A stretch of DNA of 64,000 nucleotides, taken from positions 62,001 through 126,000 of the forward strand of contig NZ_JAAZQJ010000007.1 in the NCBI RefSeq assembly GCF_012275375.1, read 5' to 3'. The DNA comes from Dyella sp. SG609. Lineage in GTDB: Bacteria > Pseudomonadota > Gammaproteobacteria > Xanthomonadales > Rhodanobacteraceae. The notes below the pieces were generated by a model. It worked only from the letters and a program-made list of their open reading frames with translations, searched no databases and had not been told where the DNA came from. Made by a program: the position numbers and the translations under genes. This document shows positions 59,731 to 64,000 of the stretch, piece by piece; the stretch's first letter is position 1; every line of letters starts with the position of its first letter.

Positions 59731-59736
59731 GCGGCA

Positions 59737-59762
59737 CAGGGGCGGGTCCAGGCCCGCCCCTG
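59737..59762 (+). terminator. Hairpin just past the giant gene
   Basis: CAGGGGCGGG, a TCCAGG loop and CCCGCCCCTG form a perfect 10-bp stem beginning 7 bp after the stop codon. There is no T tract. It may stabilise the very long mRNA's 3' end or reduce read-through into the two small secreted genes that follow. Confidence 0.55.
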
Positions 59763-59792
59763 CGGCATCACTAAAGGAGAGGCCTCAGGGCC

Positions 59793-60380
59793 ATGAAAAC
59801 GGAACGCGTTTTTTGCTCAAGGACCCTGGCGCTGTGGGTGCTTGTCGCCGGAGCCATGCCCCATGCTCAGGCCCAGTCGTACTTCGGCAGCCCGGTGGAA
59901 GGCACCTTGTGCCATGCCGGCGAGACCGTGATGTTCGCCTGCCCTTCGGGACAGAAGCAGATCGCCGTGTGCGCGGCCGCCACCGGCGGCTCGCCGTTCG
60001 GCACGCTGCATTACCGTTTTGGCAGCAGCAGCAACACGGAGCTGGAGTTCCCCGCCCGGCCCATGCCCCCGCGCGAATTTGCCGGCGGCAACAGCCTCGG
60101 CGACGGCGGACGGGGAACCCTGGTCTACCTGCGCCTGAATAATGGGGACACCAGCTATACGGTGTACGCGGAGGCGGTCAATCCTACCTATCAGGGCACC
60201 GATGCCAGCGAGCGCAGCGGCGTCATCGTCGAAAGGCATGGCAAGCTGCTCGCCACGCGCAAGTGCGATGCGCAGGCGCGCACCTATTCGGGCATGCTGC
60301 TGGACCCGAAGTTCCTGGGCGACGCGGTGCCGCTGGACCCGAAAGTGCCGCCCGGCTTTCCCACTTACAAGCAGCCTTGA
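59793..60380 (+). CDS. Small secreted cysteine protein, first of a related pair
   Basis: This 195-residue protein has a signal peptide (TLALWVLVAGAMPHAQA). The mature part shares a clear plan with the next gene: EGTLCHAGETVMFACPSGQKQ, then IAVC, LHYRFGSSSNTELEFP, GTLVYLRLNNGDTSYTV, RSGVIVE, CDAQ, and PLDPKVPPGFPTY. Four cysteines are shared, consistent with disulfides. No family is recognised. It starts 62 bp after the giant gene, past a hairpin, and 17 bp before its paralogue, so the pair looks like a duplication. A role in export or folding of the giant protein is an inference from position only. Confidence 0.8.
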   Translation: MKTERVFCSRTLALWVLVAGAMPHAQAQSYFGSPVEGTLCHAGETVMFACPSGQKQIAVCAAATGGSPFGTLHYRFGSSSNTELEFPARPMPPREFAGGNSLGDGGRGTLVYLRLNNGDTSYTVYAEAVNPTYQGTDASERSGVIVERHGKLLATRKCDAQARTYSGMLLDPKFLGDAVPLDPKVPPGFPTYKQP

Positions 60381-60397
60381 ACCGCGGGGAAAACCTC

Positions 60398-61045
60398 ATG
60401 ACACCGGATCGCCGTTTTTCGCTGTATACCCTCGCGATCGCCTGCCTGTGTGCAGCAGGCTCGCCGGACGTCCACGCGCAATCCTCTTCCGACGGCCCCA
60501 CCCAGGGCAGCCTCTGCCCCGCCGACCAGACCACGCTGTTCGCCTGCTCCTCCGGCCAGAAGCAGATCGCCGTCTGCGGCAAGCCCGGCAACGACACCTA
60601 CGACGAGCTGCGCTACCGCTACGGCACCGAGCGCAACCTGGAAGCGGATTTCCCCAACGAACGCGAACCGGTGCCGCCGCGGCTGTTCGCCAGCGGCAAC
60701 CAGGCGAGCAATGGCGCCGGCGGCACGCTGACCTATCTGCGCCTCAGCGACGGCCGCTCCAGCTTCACGGTGTTCTCGGAAACCAGCTCGCCCGCGGAGG
60801 GCGCGGTCGGTTACGAAAGCAGCGGTGTGCTGGTCGACAACCACGGCCATACCGAAACCCATCTGTGCGACGGGCAGACGCCCGCGCAGGTGGGGGGCCT
60901 GTCGGACAAGAAGCTGATCGGCAAGGCGGTGCCGCGGGACAACCGCGTGCCGGAGGGTTTTCCCACCTACCAGGCATCCGCGCAGCCGCCCGAGCAGGCA
61001 TCCGCGCAGCCTTCGCCACAGCCGCCTGCCCAACCCACGCCCTGA
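60398..61045 (+). CDS. Small secreted cysteine protein, second of the pair
   Basis: This 215-residue protein has a signal peptide (YTLAIACLCAAGSPDVHA). It shares with its neighbour QGSLCPADQTTLFACSSGQK, QIAVC, ELRYRYGTERNLEADFP, GTLTYLRLSDGRSSFTVF, SGVLVDN, LCDGQTPAQ and VPEGFPTY. The tail is Pro/Gln/Ala-rich (QPPEQASAQPSPQPPAQP), absent from the first copy. ATG at 60398 with GGGGAAA about 6 nt upstream; the frame is open further back only by chance. Function unknown. Confidence 0.8.
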   Translation: MTPDRRFSLYTLAIACLCAAGSPDVHAQSSSDGPTQGSLCPADQTTLFACSSGQKQIAVCGKPGNDTYDELRYRYGTERNLEADFPNEREPVPPRLFASGNQASNGAGGTLTYLRLSDGRSSFTVFSETSSPAEGAVGYESSGVLVDNHGHTETHLCDGQTPAQVGGLSDKKLIGKAVPRDNRVPEGFPTYQASAQPPEQASAQPSPQPPAQPTP

Positions 61046-61050
61046 GGAAA

Positions 61051-61072
61051 CGCGGCGCGAGACCGCGCCGCG
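61051..61072. terminator. Hairpin between convergent genes
   Basis: CGCGGCGCG, an AGAC loop and CGCGCCGCG form a perfect 9-bp stem between the stop of the secreted protein (61045) and the stop of the convergent lipoprotein (61076). It could work in both directions; neither side has a long T tract. Confidence 0.55.
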
Positions 61073-61075
61073 CCC

Positions 61076-61393
61076 TTACGATTCCGGCGGCACGATCACC
61101 ACGTTGTGCAGCCCTTCGCGCCGCGCCAGCCCCGGCCCGAACTGCACCACGTGCCCTTCCTTCATCACCACGGTGTAGTCGGTGTGCGTCACCGACATGC
61201 GCGAGCGGTGCCGCGCCAGATAGGTGTAGACCTCGAAATCGCCCATCGTGCTCAAGGCGTCCGGACGGCCCAGGGTGGCGACCACCTGGTCGCGGCTGTT
61301 GCCCGGATCGAGCGTGGTGATTTTCTGGCCGGTGGTGTGGCAGCCGGCCAGCAAGGCGGCCGCCAGTACGGCCGCTCCCATGATGCGCTTCAT
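61076..61393 (-). CDS. Small lipoprotein, BamE/SmpA-like fold
   Basis: This 105-residue protein opens MKRIMGAAVLAAALLAGC, a lipoprotein signal with Cys18. The mature part, LDPGNSRDQVVATLGRPDAL followed by FEVYTYLARHRS strands, matches the short SmpA/BamE-like (OmlA) helix-strand plan, where xxGxTxxEVxxxLGxP is typical. It is not expected to be BamE itself. AGGGGGAG lies before the ATG. It is transcribed against the surrounding plus-strand cluster, so it may be unrelated to the secretion locus. Confidence 0.75.
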   Translation of the reverse strand: MKRIMGAAVLAAALLAGCHTTGQKITTLDPGNSRDQVVATLGRPDALSTMGDFEVYTYLARHRSRMSVTHTDYTVVMKEGHVVQFGPGLARREGLHNVVIVPPES

Positions 61394-61960
61394 GACTCCC
61401 CCTGAGACTGGCGCTGGATGCGCCGCGCGCTGGTGAACGAGGCGGGATGGTAGCGCAAGTTTGGATGCTTCGAAGCCTCACATCAGAGCCGTCATCCCGG
61501 CGTAGGCCGGACGAGCGCGCAGTGCGAAGAACGCCCGCAGGGCGGCCCCGAAGGGGTGAGCGAAGCGAATCATCCAGTGGCGAAAACGTTTGTCGATGCA
61601 AAAGCAGACAAGAGCGAGGCTCTTAAGCCTTTTCGCGACAACCGGATATCGCCGCTACTGGATCCCGGCCTGCGCCGGGATGACGAAATGCGAGGCGCCG
61701 CGCCACTCGCAAAACCTTGCGGAAAACCTGAACGCGCCAGCCCTTGGCACACCCCCGGGCCGATGCCAGAATGCCTGCGCTTCAGGGGGAAATCGTCGGA
61801 ACTGACGCCAGAACGCACCGTGCGGTTTCCGGTGCGTGTCCAGTCGTTGCGGTCCACGACGGACCGGCCTCTCCCTCCGGGCACTACGAAGGGATTTGAG
61901 GTGCGACGCGAAAGTCTTTACGCGAGGGAGCAGGTTCCGGTACGTCCCGGAGGATCGCCG
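61394..61960. other. 567-bp gene-free spacer with REP-like repeat
   Basis: The spacer between the small lipoprotein and the TolC-type gene. The TolC frame is open back to 61556, but those residues read as repeat-derived sequence. A hairpin at 61662-61681 (ATCCCGGC, CTGC loop, GCCGGGAT, then GACGA) belongs to the same class as 8346-8365. Another GTCATCCCGGCGTAGGCCGG element lies near 61490. No promoter can be placed with confidence. Confidence 0.6.
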
Positions 61961-63361
61961 GTGCGCCGCCGCGCCCTGCCGCTGGCGCTGCTGTGCGCCA
62001 GCCTGCTCGTGGCGGTGCCGGCGCTTGCCGCCGACACCGTCACCTCGCTCGGCGAACTGTTTTCCATCGCCCACGACAGCGAGCCCGGCTATCGCGCCGC
62101 CAAGGCCAGCCTCGACGCTTCGCAGGCGCGCACGCGCCAGGCCTTCGGCGCGATGCTGCCGCAGATCTCCGCCACCGCCAGCAGCAATGGCAACCGCCGC
62201 CGCTACGACACGCTGGACCGCGTCACCCACACCTTGCACGACCGCTATCACGGCGACACCGGCCAGCTCAGCCTGACCCAGCCGCTGTGGCGCCCCGCCA
62301 ACACCGCCAGCCTGCACCAGGCCGAACAAGTGGAGCGGCAGAGCGAATACCAGCTCAAGGACACCGAGCAGCAGCTGTACCAGAAGCTGGCCTCCGCCTG
62401 GTTCGACCTGATGGAAGCGCGCGACGCGGTGGAGTTCACCGCCGCGCAGCGCGACGCCTTGCGCGCGCAGTGGGATATCGCGCGCCGCGCCGTGGAACTG
62501 GGCGCGCAAGGCGAACCGCAGGCCGAGGACGCGCACGCCAAGTACGAGGAAGCCGCGGCCGATGCGGAGTCGGCGCAGGCCGACCACGCCACCAAGCTGG
62601 CCGCGCTCGAACAGTGGGTGGGTCCGGCGGAAGACCTGCAGCAGCCGTATCTGGACGACCAGCTCGAACTGCCCGACCTGATCGGCAACGACATCGACAG
62701 CTGGCTGGGCCAGATCGACGCCAGCAGTCCCGCCCTGCGCGCCGCCGCGCGCGCGGTCGCCGCGGCGGAGGACGAAGTGAGCAAGCAGCGCGCCGGCCAC
62801 CAGCCGACCCTGGACATGGTGGCCAGCTACGGCAACACCGACCAGAACGTCGGCAACTTTCCCGGCCAGGCCGGCTATCGCATCCGCACCTTTACCGTCG
62901 GCCTGCAGCTCAACGTGCCGATCTATTCCGGCGGCACGCAGTCGGCCAAGGTCGCCGAAGCGCTGGCCCTGCGCGACAAGGCGCGCGACGACCTGGAAGC
63001 CGCGCGGCGGCAGGCCGTCCTCAACGTGAAAACTTCCTTTCTCGCCTGGCGCGCGGGCCTGGCCAAGGCGCGTGCCGCGCGCATCGCCATCGCCTCGGCG
63101 CAACGCGCGCTGGCGGTGGCCGAGCGCGGCACCGACCGCGGCCTGAAGACCGAAGCCGACACCCTCGCCGCGAAACAGCAGATCGCCGCTTCCCAGCGCG
63201 ACATGCGCAAGGGCCGCTACCAGCAGCTCACTGCATACATCAAGCTGCGGGCGACCCTGGGCGACCTGAGCATCGCCGATATCGACGAGCTGGATCAGTG
63301 CTTCGTGCCCGCGCGCATGAACGCTACCGCCTCGCTCAAGCCGGAGCGCGCGCCGCGATGA
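61961..63361 (+). CDS. TolC-family outer membrane channel
   Basis: This 466-residue outer membrane efflux protein forms the exit duct for type I-like export. I place the start at GTG 61961, since GGAGG lies about 7 nt before it and a signal peptide follows (ALPLALLCASLLVAVPALAA). Two OEP halves are visible: YRAAKASLDASQARTRQAFG with LSLTQPLWRPANTASLHQAE in the first, and RTFTVGLQLNVPIYSGGTQS with NVKTSFLAWRAGLAKARAA in the second. Length fits TolC. Its stop overlaps the next gene's start (ATGA), so the two are coupled. It is probably the channel for the giant protein, together with the adaptor at 20296. Confidence 0.92.
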   Translation: MRRRALPLALLCASLLVAVPALAADTVTSLGELFSIAHDSEPGYRAAKASLDASQARTRQAFGAMLPQISATASSNGNRRRYDTLDRVTHTLHDRYHGDTGQLSLTQPLWRPANTASLHQAEQVERQSEYQLKDTEQQLYQKLASAWFDLMEARDAVEFTAAQRDALRAQWDIARRAVELGAQGEPQAEDAHAKYEEAAADAESAQADHATKLAALEQWVGPAEDLQQPYLDDQLELPDLIGNDIDSWLGQIDASSPALRAAARAVAAAEDEVSKQRAGHQPTLDMVASYGNTDQNVGNFPGQAGYRIRTFTVGLQLNVPIYSGGTQSAKVAEALALRDKARDDLEAARRQAVLNVKTSFLAWRAGLAKARAARIAIASAQRALAVAERGTDRGLKTEADTLAAKQQIAASQRDMRKGRYQQLTAYIKLRATLGDLSIADIDELDQCFVPARMNATASLKPERAPR

Positions 63362-64000
63362 ACGCCCTGCCCGCCACACCCGATCCTTCCGCGCCCACGC
63401 CCTTGCCGCTGGACGGCTGGACGCGCTTCATCACCGCGCGCACCTCGGCCGAATTCTGCGACGCGTGGCTGGCGGTGCTGCGCGACAAGTTCGCGGTGAT
63501 CGCGCAGGCGGCGATCCTGGTCGAATCCGCGGACGGACAGAACTTCGTGCCGATCGCGGTGTTTCCGCAGGCCAACAGCGATATGGCGCGCATGGGCGAA
63601 GCGGTGCAGCGCACGCTGGCCGAGCGCCGCGTGGTGGTGCAGCCCTGCGCCGAACCTGCGGGCTTGTGGCATGTAGCGGCGCCGCTGTCGGTGCACGACC
63701 GCGTGGCCGGCGCGGTGGTGCTGGAGCTGAATGCGCACGACGAAAGCCTGCCGCTGCTGCTGCGCGAGCTGCATTGGGGCAGCGCCTGGCTCAGCAATCT
63801 GTTCGCGCGGCGCGAGCACGATGCCGCGCTCGCTTCGAGCGTGCGCTCGCTGGGCGTGCTCGAAGCCATAGCGATTGCGCTGCGCCACGAACGCTTCCAG
63901 CAGGCGCTGTTCGACCTCAGCAACGAATTGCGCCGGCGTTTCGGCGGCACGCGCGTGGCGATCGGCCTGATGCGCCATGGCGAAGCCAGGCTCACGGCGC
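63358..64000 (+). CDS. GAF-type domain protein, 3' end cut by the window; probable N-terminus of an export component
   Basis: At least 214 residues, starting at ATG 63358 in a 4-nt overlap with the TolC stop. The N-terminal part (FITARTSAEFCDAWLAVLRD, then HVAAPLSVHDRVAGAVVLEL) looks like a divergent GAF-type sensor. The visible part ends within a second GAF-like start (FDLSNELRRRFGGTRVAIGL). From memory, proteins beginning this way can continue into an HlyD-like adaptor; the continuation is off the window, so this is not shown. Coupling to TolC suggests that it belongs to the same export system. Confidence 0.7.
   Translation, partial: MNALPATPDPSAPTPLPLDGWTRFITARTSAEFCDAWLAVLRDKFAVIAQAAILVESADGQNFVPIAVFPQANSDMARMGEAVQRTLAERRVVVQPCAEPAGLWHVAAPLSVHDRVAGAVVLELNAHDESLPLLLRELHWGSAWLSNLFARREHDAALASSVRSLGVLEAIAIALRHERFQQALFDLSNELRRRFGGTRVAIGLMRHGEARLTA

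Noticed and set aside
55830-59460. CRISPR-like periodicity
   Set aside because: The period of about 279 bp is in-frame protein repetition without short identical repeats and unique spacers.
21319-59730. RTX nonapeptide repeats (GGxGxD) in the giant protein
   Set aside because: I looked for them because of the TolC and adaptor neighbours, but saw only DxDGD-type acidic turns of VCBS/cadherin-like repeats.

Overview
The window is GC-rich chromosomal DNA, almost wholly coding. Its codon use strongly avoids TTA, CTA and TCA. It carries dispersed hairpin repeats of the kind common in Xanthomonadales, and its gene families (an RpoN-type nitrate operon, lipoproteins, a giant secreted protein with TolC and adaptor genes) fit a gammaproteobacterium of the Rhodanobacteraceae/Xanthomonadaceae group. 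That placement is an inference; no rRNA or tRNA gene is present to fix it.

Left part (1-9033): assorted metabolic and surface genes. These are a 5'-truncated glyoxalase-like protein, a sterol desaturase-type di-iron hydroxylase, a small VOC protein, a small coiled-coil protein, a secreted type-B carboxylesterase, a secreted parallel beta-helix protein, an AraC regulator followed by a LysE exporter, and a lipoprotein. Between them lie repeat-rich spacers: an 86-bp unit present twice at 4728-4941, and a 620-bp stretch packed with perfect hairpins at 7873-8496.

Middle part (9121-18544, minus strand): a complete assimilatory nitrate operon, narK-nirB-nirD-nasA-cysG-hemD. Its genes overlap or lie within 31 bp of one another. 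It encodes uptake, nitrate reductase, nitrite reductase, and two steps that supply siroheme for NirB. Upstream of narK is a near-perfect sigma-54 promoter (18409-18425) with an NtrC-like enhancer about 120-135 bp before the predicted start. A 38-bp perfect inverted repeat separates this control region from the neighbouring lipoprotein gene.

Right part (18656-64000): two lipoproteins on the minus strand, then a plus-strand locus built around one gene of 38.4 kb (21319-59730) encoding 12,803 residues. The protein has no N-terminal signal peptide and begins with an LEPR-XLL motif. It then carries about 18 two-part beta-sandwich repeats of about 200 residues, 17 CARDB-like domains, Ig/cadherin-like repeats, propeller-like segments, a dockerin, a peptidoglycan-binding-like segment, a GH19-like muramidase/chitinase domain, a metzincin-type zinc motif, 13 VCBS/cadherin-like repeats and a short tail. 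The GH19 part differs in codon use from the rest, which suggests a later insertion. The gene is flanked by a periplasmic adaptor gene upstream and, downstream, by two related small secreted cysteine proteins, a TolC-type outer membrane channel and a translationally coupled GAF-type gene cut by the window edge. Together these look like a secretion system dedicated to the giant protein. No ATPase or inner-membrane transporter is visible in the window, so the system is either unconventional or continues to the right. This locus is the most likely candidate here for an undescribed system.
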